Positions 8,223-18,929 are shown, numbered from the stretch's first letter. The stretch is DNA of 64,000 nt from Bacteroidales bacterium (GCA_017545365.1 JAFWOP010000029.1:1-64000), one strand, 5' to 3'. The notes: a model not told the origin generated them from the letters alone. Numbers and translations: made by a program.

Positions 8223-8251
8223 ACAGGACTATATTAAGACGTTGAGCCTTC

Positions 8252-9088
8252 TTAATACTTGTAGAATCCCTCGCCGGTCTTGCGGCCAAGGAGGCCGGCA
8301 CGCACCATCTTGCGCAGCAGGGGGTGAGGACGGTATTTGGGGTCACCGAACTCTTTGTAGAGCACTTCCATGATGGCGAGGTTGACATCGTTGCCGATGA
8401 GGTCGGCCAGGGCCAGCGGACCCATGGGGTGGTTGGCACCGAGCATCATGCACTTGTCGATGTCCTCGGCGGTGGCGATGCCGTCGGCCAGGATGCCCAC
8501 AGCCTCGTTAATCATGGGGATAAGGATGCGGTTGACCACGAAACCGGGGGCCTCGTTCACCTCGACAGGGGTCTTGCCGATGGAGGTGGCCAGGTCGACG
8601 ATGCACTTGCACACCTCGGCGGAGGTGAGCTGCCCTTTGATGACCTCCACCAGTGCCATGCGGTCGGCGGGGTTGAAGAAGTGCATGCCGATAAATTGGG
8701 CGGGACGGCCGCTGGCGGCTGCAATCTCGGTGATGCTGAGGCTGGAGCTGTTGGTGGCGAAGATTGTCTCGGGTTTGCACACGAGGTTCAGGTCGCCAAA
8801 CACCTTCTTCTTCAGTTCCATATCCTCGACGGCGGCCTCGATGACGAGGTCGGCGTCGGCGAAGGTGGCATATTCGGTGGTGGTGGTAATGTTGGCAAGC
8901 AGGGCGTCGACGGCCTCCTGGGTCATCTTGCCTTTTTCGACGAGCTTGGCATACGATTTAGAGATTGAGCCCATGGCTTTGTCTATGCTGGCCTGGGTGC
9001 GGCTCTTCATGACAACCGGCATCTTGGCGGCAAAAGCTTTCACGATGCCCTTGGCCATCGTGCCTGTTCCGATAACGCAAATTTTCAT
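8252..9088 (-). CDS. 3-hydroxyacyl-CoA (3-hydroxybutyryl-CoA) dehydrogenase
   Basis: 278 residues, the usual length of the stand-alone enzyme that oxidises or forms L-3-hydroxyacyl-CoA with NAD(H). The N-terminus carries the Rossmann motif ([11 protein letters not shown], with Ala in place of the usual Gly), and the catalytic His lies in [11 protein letters not shown]. The C-terminal helical domain contains [10 protein letters not shown] and [19 protein letters not shown], both family signatures. It is 38 nt downstream of a crotonase, so the two probably perform successive steps of a short-chain acyl-CoA pathway, such as crotonyl-CoA and 3-hydroxybutyryl-CoA interconversion. No thiolase or acyl-CoA dehydrogenase is adjacent, so the direction is not decided by context. 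Confidence 0.93.
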   Translation of the reverse strand: MKICVIGTGTMAKGIVKAFAAKMPVVMKSRTQASIDKAMGSISKSYAKLVEKGKMTQEAVDALLANITTTTEYATFADADLVIEAAVEDMELKKKVFGDLNLVCKPETIFATNSSSLSITEIAAASGRPAQFIGMHFFNPADRMALVEVIKGQLTSAEVCKCIVDLATSIGKTPVEVNEAPGFVVNRILIPMINEAVGILADGIATAEDIDKCMMLGANHPMGPLALADLIGNDVNLAIMEVLYKEFGDPKYRPHPLLRKMVRAGLLGRKTGEGFYKY

Positions 9089-9126
9089 GGTATAATATGT
9101 ATTTTAGTTGTTAATGAAATGATTTC

Positions 9127-9903
9127 CTATTTTCCTTCGAACTCGCACGTGCCCTTGGTGAGGAAGGCCTTCATGCCGTTCTTCTGGTCCTGGGTGGCAA
9201 AGCAATGGCCGAAGGCACCGTTCTCGTAAAGGATGGCATCGTCCACACACATGTCGTAAGTGGCGTTGATGCACTCTTTGGCGGCCCTGACGGCCAGCGG
9301 GGCGTTGGCGGCTATCTGGTTGGCCATCTCCAGTGCGCGGCCCATCAGCTCGGCTTGTGGTACCACCTCGTTCACCAGGCCTATGCGCAGTGCCTCGTTG
9401 GCCTTGATGGCTTTGCCGGTGTAGATGAGCTGTTTGGCCATGCCCATGCCCACCAGCCGTGCCAGGCGCACCGTGCCGCTGAAGCCGGGGATGATGCCCA
9501 GGCCTACTTCGGGCTGGCCGAAGCGGGCATTGTCGGAACAGATGCGTATGTCGCACGCCATAGCCAGCTCGCAGCCTCCGCCGAGGGCGAAGCCGTTGAC
9601 GGCAGCGATGACGGGGACTGGGAGGGTCTCAATCTTGCGGAAGACGCTGGCGCCGCGGTGGCCGAAGGTCTGGCCCTGCGGCACGTTGAGGGTGGCCATC
9701 TCGCTGATGTCGGCCCCGGCCACGAACGACTTCTCACCGTCGCCAGTCACGATAAGGCAGCGGTACTTGTTGCAGTCGAACGAGCTGAGGAAACGGTCCA
9801 ATTCGACAAGGATGTCGCTATTGAGGGCGTTGAGCGATTTGGGGGCGGAGAGGGTCAGGGTGACCACGGCTCCGTTTTCTTCAATTTTAAGGTAGTTATA
9901 CAT
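9127..9903 (-). CDS. Enoyl-CoA hydratase/isomerase family protein (crotonase)
   Basis: 258 residues from the ATG at 9903 (MYNYLKIEENG). I prefer it to the longer frame because the -7 element TAAATTTG (9928-9935) would otherwise be inside the gene. The oxyanion-hole segments are AGADISEMA and GFALGGGCELAMACDIRI. The two hydratase glutamates appear present, in FGQPEVGLGIIPG and in ANEALRIGLVNEVV, favouring a true enoyl-CoA hydratase over an isomerase. First gene of a two-gene operon with the 3-hydroxyacyl-CoA dehydrogenase. Substrate chain length is unknown; crotonyl-CoA is the likeliest. Confidence 0.92.
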   Translation of the reverse strand: MYNYLKIEENGAVVTLTLSAPKSLNALNSDILVELDRFLSSFDCNKYRCLIVTGDGEKSFVAGADISEMATLNVPQGQTFGHRGASVFRKIETLPVPVIAAVNGFALGGGCELAMACDIRICSDNARFGQPEVGLGIIPGFSGTVRLARLVGMGMAKQLIYTGKAIKANEALRIGLVNEVVPQAELMGRALEMANQIAANAPLAVRAAKECINATYDMCVDDAILYENGAFGHCFATQDQKNGMKAFLTKGTCEFEGK

Positions 9904-9927
9904 GGTCAGTATCTGTGTTTGAGTTTG

Positions 9928-9935
9928 CAAATTTA
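9928..9935 (-). promoter_or_regulatory. -7 element of the acyl-CoA operon
   Basis: Minus-strand TAAATTTG followed by C, 25 nt before the ATG at 9903. No clear TTTG at -33. Confidence 0.5.
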
Positions 9936-9998
9936 CAGTTTTTTTGTGGATTAATGAGAAAAAAAAGAAAAAAATGTTACTGTTTCATTTTTTTTGTG

Positions 9999-10006
9999 TA
10001 CTTTTG
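9999..10006 (+). promoter_or_regulatory. -7 element of the hydrogenase-regulator/hydG operon
   Basis: TACTTTTG followed by C, preceded by a T-rich tract and TTTTGTG. It lies about 50 nt before the ATG at 10057 and is divergent from the acyl-CoA promoter 65 nt away. Confidence 0.55.
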
Positions 10007-10056
10007 CAGCGTCAAATTAAATGAATCATTCGTCTAACCCAAAAGCCTAACACCTG

Positions 10057-10308
10057 ATGGAGAAGAGAATAGGGACAATAACCATATTGTTGTCAGACCG
10101 TGGCAGGTCTGCGGATGTCAATTCCGTCATCTCTGATTTTTCCGACATTGTGCTGTGTCGTCAAGGGCTTCCCTTCCACGACAGGCCCGTGGCTGTCATA
10201 GCCCTCATTGTCGAAGGCCTGCCCGATCGAATCAACGCCTTCACGGGCCGGTTGGGACGAATCGAAGGAGTGGAATCCAAAGCCGTCCTCACCAAGAACA
10301 ATTATTAA
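10057..10308 (+). CDS. TM1266-type iron-only hydrogenase system regulator
   Basis: 83 residues, matching in size and pattern the small ACT-like TM1266 family: KRIGTITILLSDR at the start, SDIVLCRQGLPF in the middle, and VIALIVEGLPDRINAFTGRLGRIEGVESKAVL at the end. Members are found beside [FeFe]-hydrogenase maturation genes and are thought to regulate them by binding a small ligand, possibly as dimers of ferredoxin-like folds. It ends 11 nt before hydG, so the two genes share a transcript. No DNA-binding domain is visible; how it would regulate is not known from sequence. Confidence 0.85.
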   Translation: MEKRIGTITILLSDRGRSADVNSVISDFSDIVLCRQGLPFHDRPVAVIALIVEGLPDRINAFTGRLGRIEGVESKAVLTKNNY

Positions 10309-10319
10309 TCCTTAAAAAT

Positions 10320-11741
10320 ATGAGAAACCAGAATTTCATAGACCGTGACAAACTGCACTCGATGCTGGACAACAACGCACCCACCGAGTCCGAACTGAAC
10401 GATATCCTCAACAAGGCCCGCAAACTGAAAGGCCTGAGCCTCGAAGACGTGGCCAAGCTGCTCTGCGTGGAGAGCGAGGCCGACATAGCCAAAATCCTCG
10501 ACACCGCCCACTACTGCAAAGAGGAAATCTACGGCAAGCGCCTCGTGCTCTTTGCCCCCATCTACACGGGCAACGCCTGCGTGAACAACTGCGTCTACTG
10601 CGGCTTCCGCCGCGACAACAAGACGCTGCGCCGCAAGGTCCTCACCATGGACGAGATAGAGCAGGAGACCCTCCACCTCCTCCGCATGGGCCACAAGCGC
10701 GCCCTGCTGATATGCGGCGAGAGCCCCCGCAACGATGCCGACTACATGGTGGAGGCCATCCGCCGCTGCTATGCTGCCAAGGACGAGAAGGGCAGCACCA
10801 TCCGCCGTATCAATGTGGAGCTGGCGCCCATGAGCGTCGAAGACTTCGCCAAGCTGAAGGCCGAAAAAATCGGCACCTACGTCTGCTTCCAGGAGACCTA
10901 CGACCCCGTCGAATATGCCAAGTTCCACCCCGCCGGCACCCCCAAGGGCGACTACCTCTACCGCCTCACCTGCATGGACCGCGCGCAAGAGGGCGGCATC
11001 AACGACGTCGGACTGGGCGTACTCTTCGGCCTCACCGACTACCGCTTTGAAATACTGGCCATCATGGAGCATGCCCGCCATCTGGAAGAGGACTACGGCT
11101 GTGGTCCCCACACCGTCAGCTTCCCGCGCATCGAGCCTGCCGAAGGCACCCCCTTCAGCCTACCCGAAAACCTCCCGCACCCCGTGTCGGACAAGGACTT
11201 CATGAAGATTGTGGCCATCATCCGCATCGCCATGCCCTACACCGGCATCATCATCAGCACCCGCGAACGTCCCGAAATGCGCGACGAGCTGGTCAAATAT
11301 GGCGCCAGCCAGATTTCGGCAGCCTCCGAAACCAACCCCGGCGGCTACGACGCGGGCGAAGGCAGCATGGACGAGAGCGACCATCAGAAGACCGGCGCCC
11401 AGTTCACCCTCGGCGACCACCGCTCGCTCGACGAGGTCATCAGCGCAATGATCGACGGCGGCTACATCCCCAGCTTCTGCACCGGCTGCTACCGCAAAGG
11501 CCGCGTGGGGGCCGACTTCATGGACCTCGCCAAACCCGGCCTTATCAAGGAGTTCTGCAAGCCTAACGCCATGTTCACCTTCCGCGAGTATCTGGAAGAC
11601 TACGCCAGCCCCGCCACCAAGGCCAAGGGTCTGGAACTGCTCAAGAAACTCACCCAGACCTTCAGCAAGGAGGAGCTGAAGAAGCGCGTCGAAGGCAACC
11701 TCTGCAAGATTGGCGAGGGCGAACGCGACCTCTACTTCTAA
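10320..11741 (+). CDS. hydG: [FeFe]-hydrogenase H-cluster maturase HydG (radical SAM tyrosine lyase)
   Basis: 473 residues, standard for HydG, which cleaves tyrosine with S-adenosylmethionine to supply CO and cyanide for the diiron site of the H-cluster. The SAM cluster motif CX3CX2C is at residues 87, 91 and 94 (CVNNCVYC). The C-terminal auxiliary cluster motif CX2CX22C is exact (residues 387, 390, 413), which separates HydG from thiazole synthase ThiH. I chose the ATG at 10320 (MRNQNFIDRDKLH) rather than a longer frame that overlaps the regulator gene. HydE and HydF, which usually accompany it, are not adjacent, so they must lie elsewhere. The gene implies hydrogen metabolism in an anaerobe. 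Confidence 0.97.
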   Translation: MRNQNFIDRDKLHSMLDNNAPTESELNDILNKARKLKGLSLEDVAKLLCVESEADIAKILDTAHYCKEEIYGKRLVLFAPIYTGNACVNNCVYCGFRRDNKTLRRKVLTMDEIEQETLHLLRMGHKRALLICGESPRNDADYMVEAIRRCYAAKDEKGSTIRRINVELAPMSVEDFAKLKAEKIGTYVCFQETYDPVEYAKFHPAGTPKGDYLYRLTCMDRAQEGGINDVGLGVLFGLTDYRFEILAIMEHARHLEEDYGCGPHTVSFPRIEPAEGTPFSLPENLPHPVSDKDFMKIVAIIRIAMPYTGIIISTRERPEMRDELVKYGASQISAASETNPGGYDAGEGSMDESDHQKTGAQFTLGDHRSLDEVISAMIDGGYIPSFCTGCYRKGRVGADFMDLAKPGLIKEFCKPNAMFTFREYLEDYASPATKAKGLELLKKLTQTFSKEELKKRVEGNLCKIGEGERDLYF

Positions 11742-11769
11742 CCTCCGCTGCACTATAGCGCAACACCCA

Positions 11770-11808
11770 TTGCCACCGCCGGTTATCATGCCAGCGGTGG
11801 CAATTCAT
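11770..11808 (+). terminator. Probable terminator of hydG
   Basis: TTGCCACCGC (11770-11779) and GCGGTGGCAA (11794-11803) form a perfect 10-bp stem with a 14-nt loop, followed by TTCATTT. The T tail is imperfect. Confidence 0.65.
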
Positions 11809-12003
11809 TTACCCCATCGGTCGTCAGTGTTTATGGCAGATTGGTATCTGCCCTCACCCTGGGTCGACGGTGCCGCAGCTGCTTACTCTCTATTATGTTT
11901 CGATTTTGTTTCGATACCATTTCTATTTCATTTTGGACACCTAAACAATTGCGGAACAATGTGATAGTACAAGGAAATAAAGGCTAAGGAAAGCGGCGTT
12001 GTT

Positions 12004-12025
12004 GGGGTGGGGTGGGGTGGGGTGG
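12004..12025 (+). repeat. (GGGGT)4 tract, potential G-quadruplex
   Basis: Four consecutive GGGGT units (12004-12023) in the gap between hydG and clpC, which point towards each other. Four G-runs separated by single T loops is an ideal G-quadruplex pattern. Function is unknown. Confidence 0.7.
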
Positions 12026-12053
12026 AGCCGGAATGGAAGGAGTGTTGATAGGC

Positions 12054-12104
12054 GAATGGGTGAATGTGTAAGTATTGCTTACGCAATTACACATTCACCC
12101 ATTC
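12054..12104. repeat. Perfect 18-bp inverted repeat between convergent genes
   Basis: Arm 12054-12071 (GAATGGGTGAATGTGTAA) pairs fully with 12087-12104; inside the 15-nt loop TTGC (12075-12078) can pair with GCAA (12083-12086). It lies 28 bp past the clpC stop. There is no T tail, so it may act as an RNA end-protecting hairpin rather than a classic terminator. Confidence 0.75.
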
Positions 12105-12132
12105 ACACAAATAATGGATAGGTGAGCAGGGT

Positions 12133-14772
12133 TCAGACCTCGGCGGGTTGGGGTATGTTGGCGGCCAGCTCGGCATCGAGCTGCTGGCTGGTGGAGCCTT
12201 TTTCGATGTCGAAGGTGAGCTGCTCCTCGCTGCCGTCTGTCGGGTCGGTGGCGGTGATGTGGATGGTGTCGCCGGGGAGGATGTCGGTTTTGATGATTTC
12301 GTCGGCCAGGTCGTCCTCGATGTAGCGTTGTATGGCTCGCTTGAGCGGTCGGGCGCCGTATTGCTCGTCCCACCCTTTTTTGAGGATGAAGTCCTTGGCC
12401 TTGTTGTCGATGCTGATGTCGAACCCCATGTCTCGCACTCGCTTAAAGAGGCTCTTTAACTCTATGTCTATTATCTTGTGTATGTCATCGCGTTGCAGGC
12501 TGTTGAAGAAGACCACGTCGTCGATGCGGTTGAGGAATTCGGGGGCGAATTTCTTCTTCAGTTCCTTGTCGATGACGGAGCGTTCCAAGGCAGCCCGTTC
12601 GGCCTCGCGGGCGGAGGTGTTGAAGCCCACGCCGGTGCCGAAGTCCTTCAGCTGTCGGGTGCCGATGTTGGAGGTCATGATGATGATGGTGTTTTTGAAG
12701 TCCACCTTACGTCCCAGGCCATCGGTCAGCTGTCCGTCGTCGAGCACCTGAAGGAGGACGTTGAACACGTCGGGGTGCGCCTTCTCAATCTCGTCGAGCA
12801 GGACGATGGAGTAGGGCTTGCGGCGCACCTTTTCGGTCAGCTGTCCGCCTTCCTCGTAGCCCACATAGCCCGGAGGGGCGCCGATGAGGCGCGAGACGGC
12901 GAATTTTTCCATATATTCGCTCATGTCGATGCGTATCATGTTGCTCTCGCTGTCGAAGAGGTATTTGGCCAACACCTTGGTGAGGTAGGTCTTTCCGACG
13001 CCGGTGGGGCCCACGAAGATGAACGAGCCGATGGGGCGGTTGGGGTCTTTGAGTCCGGCGCGGTTGCGGCGGATGGCCTTGCACACCTGCGCTACGGCGC
13101 CGTCCTGACCCACCACCGAGCCTTGCAGCTCGCTTTCCATGACCAGCAGGCGCGAGCTCTCGTTCTCGGCGATGCGCTGGACGGGGACGCCGGTCATCAT
13201 GGCCACCACTTCGGCCACGTCCTGGTCGGTGACGGGGATGTGCTTGTCGCGTTCGTTCTGCTCCCAGTTTTTTTTGCGTTCGGAGAGTTTGTCGCGGTAT
13301 TGGCGTTCCTGGTCGCGGTATTCGGCGGCTTCGTTGTATTTCTTTTGTGCCAGCACCTCTTTCTTCAATTTCTCGATTTTGCCGATTTGGTTTTCGAGCA
13401 TGATGATGTCCTCGGGCACTTCGACATGGGCGATGCGGACGCGTGCGCCGGCCTCGTCGAGGGCATCGATGGCCTTGTCGGGCAGCAGGCGGTCGCTCAC
13501 GTAGCGCTCGGTGAGCGACACGCAGGCTTTGAGGGCCTCGTCGGTATACTTCACCAGGTGGTGTTCTTCGTATTTCGACTTGATATTCTGTAGTATGGTG
13601 AGGGTCTCTTCGGGTGTGGTGGCTTCGACCAGCACCTTCTGGAAGCGGCGTTCCAGAGCCCCGTCTTTTTCGATATACTGGCGGTATTCGTCGAGGGTGG
13701 TGGTGCCGATGCACTGTATTTCGCCACGTGCCAGGGCGGGTTTGAACATGTTGGAGGCGTCCAGCGAGCCGCTGGCACTGCCTGCGCCGACGATGGTGTG
13801 TATCTCGTCGATGAATATGATGATGTCGGGGTTGCGCTCCAGCTCGTTGATGACGGCCTTCATGCGTTCCTCGAATTGTCCGCGGTATTTGGTGCCGGCG
13901 ACCAGAGAGGCAAGGTCGAGCGAGATGACGCGTTTGTCGAAGAGGGTGCGCGGCACCTGTCCGCCCACGATGCGCAGGGCCAGGCCTTCGGCGATGGCGC
14001 TCTTGCCCACGCCAGGTTCGCCTATGAGGATGGGGTTGTTCTTTTTGCGGCGCGAGAGGATTTGGGCGATGCGCTCCAGCTCACGCTCGCGGCCGACGAT
14101 GGGGTCGAGTTTGCCCTGCTGGGCCAGCAGGGTGAGGTCGCGGCCAAAGTTTTCGAGGGCAGGGGTCTTGCTGTCCGACTTGGAGCTGCCGGAGGAGCTG
14201 TAGCGGCTGCCGGTGCCGGGGGCGTCGTCGTCGGGGTCGGCGTAGGGGTCGTCGTTGTCGTCCTCGCTGGTCTGTGAGCGGAAGTCGGGTAGGGGGGAGG
14301 CGAAATCGTTCTGCTGCGAGGTGGGGGGCAGGGTGCCCAGCTCTTTGAGGTGCTTGATGCAGCTGTCGAAGTCGACATTATATTGTTTGAGTATCTGGGC
14401 GACCAGATTCTCTTTCTCCTGCAGGATGGCCAGAAGGATGTGTATGGTGTGTATTTCGGCCGACTTCAGCCGTGTGCTTTCCAAGAAGCTGAGGCGCAGA
14501 ATTTTCTCCGACTGGCGGAGCATGGGTATCTCACTGTCGAGGCTGTAGCGTATGTCGCTGTCCATTTGTCCGATGGTGGATTCGATGCGCGACTTTACGG
14601 CCTGGAGGTCCACCCCCATTTGGGTGAGCGTATTGATGGCCGAGCAGTCGGTCTCGCGCATGATGCCGAGGAAGAGGTGCTCGACTCCTATTGCGCCGTT
14701 TTTCAGACGGATAGCCTCATCGCGGCTGTTGGTGATTGCCCGCTGGGCATGTGTTGTCAGTTTGGGTTCCAT
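12133..14772 (-). CDS. clpC: ClpC-type AAA+ unfoldase (Clp protease ATP-binding subunit)
   Basis: 879 residues. Two Clp N repeats (about 1-150) start [12 protein letters not shown] and GVEHLFLGI. An acidic Ser/Gly linker follows (about 160-195), unusually long and rich in Asp/Pro. D1 has Walker [14 protein letters not shown] and Walker [14 protein letters not shown]; a UVR-like coiled segment ([12 protein letters not shown]) marks it as ClpC rather than ClpB or ClpA; D2 has [12 protein letters not shown] and [15 protein letters not shown]. It would unfold substrates for ClpP, which is not encoded in the window. A -7 element lies 18 nt upstream (14790-14797), and the gene converges on hydG. 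Confidence 0.93.
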   Translation of the reverse strand: MEPKLTTHAQRAITNSRDEAIRLKNGAIGVEHLFLGIMRETDCSAINTLTQMGVDLQAVKSRIESTIGQMDSDIRYSLDSEIPMLRQSEKILRLSFLESTRLKSAEIHTIHILLAILQEKENLVAQILKQYNVDFDSCIKHLKELGTLPPTSQQNDFASPLPDFRSQTSEDDNDDPYADPDDDAPGTGSRYSSSGSSKSDSKTPALENFGRDLTLLAQQGKLDPIVGRERELERIAQILSRRKKNNPILIGEPGVGKSAIAEGLALRIVGGQVPRTLFDKRVISLDLASLVAGTKYRGQFEERMKAVINELERNPDIIIFIDEIHTIVGAGSASGSLDASNMFKPALARGEIQCIGTTTLDEYRQYIEKDGALERRFQKVLVEATTPEETLTILQNIKSKYEEHHLVKYTDEALKACVSLTERYVSDRLLPDKAIDALDEAGARVRIAHVEVPEDIIMLENQIGKIEKLKKEVLAQKKYNEAAEYRDQERQYRDKLSERKKNWEQNERDKHIPVTDQDVAEVVAMMTGVPVQRIAENESSRLLVMESELQGSVVGQDGAVAQVCKAIRRNRAGLKDPNRPIGSFIFVGPTGVGKTYLTKVLAKYLFDSESNMIRIDMSEYMEKFAVSRLIGAPPGYVGYEEGGQLTEKVRRKPYSIVLLDEIEKAHPDVFNVLLQVLDDGQLTDGLGRKVDFKNTIIIMTSNIGTRQLKDFGTGVGFNTSAREAERAALERSVIDKELKKKFAPEFLNRIDDVVFFNSLQRDDIHKIIDIELKSLFKRVRDMGFDISIDNKAKDFILKKGWDEQYGARPLKRAIQRYIEDDLADEIIKTDILPGDTIHITATDPTDGSEEQLTFDIEKGSTSQQLDAELAANIPQPAEV

Positions 14773-14789
14773 ATACTATTATTACTTTG

Positions 14790-14797
14790 CAAAAGTA
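14790..14797 (-). promoter_or_regulatory. -7 element of clpC
   Basis: Minus-strand TACTTTTG followed by C, 18 nt before the clpC ATG. No TTTG at the -33 spacing. The rest of the 330-bp clpC-gyrA gap holds nothing I recognise apart from the gyrA promoter. Confidence 0.55.
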
Positions 14798-15030
14798 CAT
14801 CATTTTTTACGATAATCAGGGCTGCACGGATTATTATTATCAACATGAGGTGGTTGATACATGCAGACCTGCTGCTAACAAGTTCTGTGCCATGGTTGAC
14901 AAATGGGCATAAGGTCGCAGGAGTGGCAACGGCGGACTGAATTTTTGTCATGTTGCGACGTGGTGTGTGGCAGGGAGAATATCCACTAGGGCTGTTGATA
15001 AAAAAAGGCTGCTATGTGCGAAAAAAAACG

Positions 15031-15038
15031 TATCTTTG
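15031..15038 (+). promoter_or_regulatory. -7 element of gyrA
   Basis: TATCTTTG, matching TAnnTTTG, 64 nt before the gyrA ATG; preceded by an A-rich tract, no clear -33 TTTG. Confidence 0.55.
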
Positions 15039-15102
15039 TATTTTAAACGAAAAGGGAATAGTACATTTTATATTTGTAATTCAATAATATAATATATAAG
15101 AG

Positions 15103-17625
15103 ATGACATCTGATAACGAAAAAATCACGCGCGTAGACATCGAAACTACCATGAAGACTGCCTATATTGACTATGCCATGTCAGTAATCGTGTCGCGCGC
15201 GTTGCCCGATGTCAGAGATGGCCTGAAGCCGGTGCAGCGCCGCATTCTGTATGCCATGAACGACATGGGTATGTTTTATAATACTGCCTACAGGAAGTCG
15301 GCCACTGTGGTGGGTGAGGTGCTCGGCCAGTACCACCCCCATGGCGACTCGTCGGTTTACTTTGCCATGGTCCGCATGGCACAGTCATGGAATATGCGCT
15401 ATCCGCTGGTGGACGGCCAGGGTAACTTCGGCAGCATCGACGGCGACAGCCCCGCGGCCATGCGTTATACCGAGTGCCGCATGGAGCAGATTTCGAACGA
15501 GATGATGATGGACATCAAGAAGGACACCGTTGATATGATGCCTAACTACACCAACGAGCGCGAAGAGCCTACCGTGCTTCCCACACGCGTCCCCAACCTC
15601 TTGGTCAACGGCTCCAACGGCATTGCCGTCGGCATGGCCACCAATATGCCTACGCACAACCTGCGCGAGGTGATGGACGGCTGCATCGCTTACATTGACA
15701 ATAACGACATTACGGTGGAGGAGCTGATGCAGTTTGTTAAGGCTCCCGACTTCCCGGGCGGCGGCACCATCTATGGCTACAACGGCGTGCGCGAGGCTTA
15801 CGCCACGGGACGTGGCAGCGTGGTGCTGCGCGCCGACACGTCGATAGACGTGGACAACAAGGGCCGCAACATCATTGTGGCACATACTATACCTTACGGC
15901 GTTAACAAGAGCGAGATGATTAAGCGCCAGGCCCAGTTGGTGAAGGACGGCAAGATTGTCGGCATCACCGACATCCGCGACGAGTCGGACAAGGAGGGCA
16001 TACGTGTGGTGTATATGCTGCGCCACGACGTGGTGCCTAACGTCATCCTCAACAAGCTCTTCCAGTTGAGCGAGCTGCAGAGCTCCTTCGCCGTGAACAA
16101 TATCGCCCTCGTGCATGGCCGCCCCATGCTCTTGAATCTGAAAGACCTGATAGAGAACTTCGTCGACCATCGCGAAGAGGTGGTGACCCGTCGCACCAAA
16201 TTTGAGATGGCCGAGGCCGAACGCCGTGCCCACCTGCTGGAAGGCTTTTTGCGTGCCATCGACATCATCGATGAGATTATACAGCTTATCAAGAAGTCCA
16301 AGTCGGTGGAAGAGGCCAAGCAGGGTCTGATGGACACCTGGCAGTTCAGCGAGCTGCAGGCCCAGGCTATCGTGGAGATGCGCCTACGCCAGCTCACGGG
16401 CATGGAACGCCAGAAACTGCAGGACGAATACGATGAGAAGCTGCGCTTTATTGCCCGCTGCAAGGAAATCTTGGGCGACAAGAATGTGCTGATGGAAGTT
16501 ATCAAGGCCGAGCTGGTGGAGATACGCGACAAATACGGCGACGAACGCCGTACGGCCATCCGCTACGAGGCTTCCAATTTCCGCATCGAAGACACCATAC
16601 CCAACGACGAGGTGGTCATCACCATCTCGCACATGGGGTATGTGAAACGCACGCTGCTGAACGAGTACCGCGCTCAGACCCGTGGCGGCGTGGGCTCGAA
16701 AGGCAGCTCGGTGCGCAGCGAGGACTTTGTGGAACACATCTTTATGTGTACCAACCACAACTATCTGCTCTTCTTCACCGAGAAAGGCCGCTGCTACTGG
16801 ATGCGTGCTTTCGAGGTGCCTGAGGGTGAGAAGAATGCCAAGGGCCGCCCGATACTCAACATGATTAATATTGAGCCCGACGATAAGGTGAAGGCCTACG
16901 TGTATGTGGAGAACCTGTCGGATGCCGAGTACTTGAAGAACCACTATATCGTGATGTGTACCAAGAACGGCATTGTCAAGAAGACCTCGCTCGAGAGCTA
17001 CTCACGTCCGCGTACCAACGGCATCATCGCCGTCAGCATCCGCGAAGGGGACGAGCTCATCGGCGCACAGCTCACCGACGGCCACAGCGAAATACTTATC
17101 GCCTCGAAGAAAGGCAAGGTGATGCGCTGCAACGAAGACCAGTTTCGCGAGATGGGCCGTGGCGCATCGGGTGTCAAAGGTATCACCCTAGAGCCTGAGG
17201 ACGACTGTGTCATAGGTATGCTTACCTCCAACAATGAGAATGAGAACATCCTGGTGGTCAGCGAGACAGGCTACGGCAAGCGTTCTGAACTCAGTGCCTA
17301 CCGCAAGACCAACCGAGGCGGCAAGGGTGTCATGACACTGAAGGTGACCGAAAAAACCGGCGGCATCATCGCCCTCACCAATGTCAACGACGAGGAAGAC
17401 CTCATGATTATCAACCGTTCAGGCATCACCATCCGCATGAAGATTAGTGAGTTGCGCGTCATGGGCCGCAACACCCAGGGTGTGAAGCTTATTAACCTGA
17501 GGGGTAAGGACTATATAGCATCTATCACCAAAGTGCCTACCGACAACGACGACGAGCAGGAAACGTCGGCTGAGCAAGTAACACCGACTGCGCCAACCGA
17601 CAGCGAAGAAAACAAGCAGGGGTGA
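15103..17625 (+). CDS. gyrA: DNA gyrase subunit A
   Basis: 840 residues. The catalytic subunit that cuts and rejoins DNA during negative supercoiling, with GyrB. The active-site tyrosine is Tyr122 in [10 protein letters not shown]. The quinolone-resistance region reads [13 protein letters not shown]; the first Ser after GD, equivalent to E. coli Ser83, is intact, so no classic resistance change is visible there. The C-terminal DNA-wrapping propeller carries a GyrA-box-like [10 protein letters not shown] near residue 525, supporting gyrase over topoisomerase IV. The tail ends in an acidic stretch ([12 protein letters not shown]). It is followed at 77 nt by a TPR protein in the same direction. 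Confidence 0.96.
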   Translation: MTSDNEKITRVDIETTMKTAYIDYAMSVIVSRALPDVRDGLKPVQRRILYAMNDMGMFYNTAYRKSATVVGEVLGQYHPHGDSSVYFAMVRMAQSWNMRYPLVDGQGNFGSIDGDSPAAMRYTECRMEQISNEMMMDIKKDTVDMMPNYTNEREEPTVLPTRVPNLLVNGSNGIAVGMATNMPTHNLREVMDGCIAYIDNNDITVEELMQFVKAPDFPGGGTIYGYNGVREAYATGRGSVVLRADTSIDVDNKGRNIIVAHTIPYGVNKSEMIKRQAQLVKDGKIVGITDIRDESDKEGIRVVYMLRHDVVPNVILNKLFQLSELQSSFAVNNIALVHGRPMLLNLKDLIENFVDHREEVVTRRTKFEMAEAERRAHLLEGFLRAIDIIDEIIQLIKKSKSVEEAKQGLMDTWQFSELQAQAIVEMRLRQLTGMERQKLQDEYDEKLRFIARCKEILGDKNVLMEVIKAELVEIRDKYGDERRTAIRYEASNFRIEDTIPNDEVVITISHMGYVKRTLLNEYRAQTRGGVGSKGSSVRSEDFVEHIFMCTNHNYLLFFTEKGRCYWMRAFEVPEGEKNAKGRPILNMINIEPDDKVKAYVYVENLSDAEYLKNHYIVMCTKNGIVKKTSLESYSRPRTNGIIAVSIREGDELIGAQLTDGHSEILIASKKGKVMRCNEDQFREMGRGASGVKGITLEPEDDCVIGMLTSNNENENILVVSETGYGKRSELSAYRKTNRGGKGVMTLKVTEKTGGIIALTNVNDEEDLMIINRSGITIRMKISELRVMGRNTQGVKLINLRGKDYIASITKVPTDNDDEQETSAEQVTPTAPTDSEENKQG

Positions 17626-17702
17626 TGCTGAAAACATGCAAGAAAAGAAAATGAACAGATACATAATAACGAATCAAAACATCAAAAAAAAAATTCAATA
17701 AC

Positions 17703-18929
17703 ATGAAAAAAGTTGCATTAATGCTGGCACTTGTAGTCATAGGATATGCCGCCAGCGCCCAATCACTGAATGTCACCAGTGCCCGTGAAGCCCAAAACCG
17801 CGGCTACCTCGACAAGGCCAAGAAACTTATCGACCCCGCATGCGAACACGAGCAGACCAAGAACGACGCCAAGACGTGGTACTATGCCGGCCTCATCTAC
17901 AGCTCCATCGGCAGCGAGATGGACAAGCCCCGCTCCAAATACAAGAATCTCGACCCCGACTGGCTCGTCAAGTGCAAGAATGCCGCACTCCGCTGCAAGG
18001 AACTTGACACCGAGAAGGAATACGCCGAAGGTAACAACACCATCCTCAGCTTCCTCGGCAACGAGTACTACAAGATGGCCATCACTATCTTCAACAAGCA
18101 GGATTGGGACCAGTGCATGTCGCTTTGCGAAGAGTCCGTCCGCATGTTCAACGAATGTGGTAAGCGCGAGTATGCCAACGAGTCGTACCTTCTTGCTGGC
18201 AAGGCTGCTATGAACGCCCACAACAAAGAAGCCATCCTCAAATACTTCAAACCCCTCGTCCGCAACCGCACCAAAGAGAATCTGGTCTACCGCACGCTCT
18301 TTGACATCTACAAAACCGACGGCGACACCAACGAGGCTATCAAGCTGGCTCAGAACTACGTCAAGGCCAATAAGGAGGACTATAATGCCAATATGATGAT
18401 GGCAGAAGCCTATCTGCTGAAAGGCGACATCGAAAACGGCAACGCCGAGATTCAGAAGGCACTCACCAAGACTGTCGACAACCCCACGCTGCATGCCAGT
18501 ATGCTGGCAGTTGCCGGTGCCACCTACGAAGGTGTCAACGACTTCGCCAATGCTGAGCAACACTATAAAGAATCACTCAAAACGTTGCCCAATCAGTTCG
18601 TAGCCAACTTCGGTATGGGTAAGATGTTCTACAACCGCGCCGTCGACAAACTCACCGAAGCCAACAACGTACCGCCGACCGACGAAACTGGGCTTTATGA
18701 AAAGCTGAACTCCGAGTGTTTGGAATTCTTCCGTCAGTCGATACCTTATTTCAACAACGCCATTTCTTATATTGACCACCTCGATGCCGAAGGCCAAGGT
18801 CATAACCGCCAGAACCTTTACAACTGCCTCAACGCACTCAACACTGTCTATGCACGTCTTGAGATGTACGACCAGTTGAAACCCATTAAGGCCCGCATCG
18901 AAGAGCTTCAAAAAGCCGCTGGACAATAA
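17703..18929 (+). CDS. Exported tetratricopeptide-repeat protein
   Basis: 408 residues with a signal peptide (MKKVALMLALVVIGYAASAQ), so it is probably periplasmic. The mature part is a chain of helical pairs in which TPR features recur: YYAGLIYSSIG, SYLLAGKAAMNAH, ANMMMAEAYLLKGDIENG and ATYEGVNDFANAEQHYKESL. No enzymatic motif is visible. It follows gyrA and ends at a clear terminator, just before the left attachment site of the provirus. TPR proteins of this form are common in Bacteroidales and serve as scaffolds in envelope processes; the partner here is unknown. Confidence 0.85.
   Translation: MKKVALMLALVVIGYAASAQSLNVTSAREAQNRGYLDKAKKLIDPACEHEQTKNDAKTWYYAGLIYSSIGSEMDKPRSKYKNLDPDWLVKCKNAALRCKELDTEKEYAEGNNTILSFLGNEYYKMAITIFNKQDWDQCMSLCEESVRMFNECGKREYANESYLLAGKAAMNAHNKEAILKYFKPLVRNRTKENLVYRTLFDIYKTDGDTNEAIKLAQNYVKANKEDYNANMMMAEAYLLKGDIENGNAEIQKALTKTVDNPTLHASMLAVAGATYEGVNDFANAEQHYKESLKTLPNQFVANFGMGKMFYNRAVDKLTEANNVPPTDETGLYEKLNSECLEFFRQSIPYFNNAISYIDHLDAEGQGHNRQNLYNCLNALNTVYARLEMYDQLKPIKARIEELQKAAGQ

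Noticed and set aside
12478..13593. 371-codon plus-strand frame opposite clpC
   Set aside because: It is a shadow of clpC on the other strand caused by biased codon use; no independent start signals.
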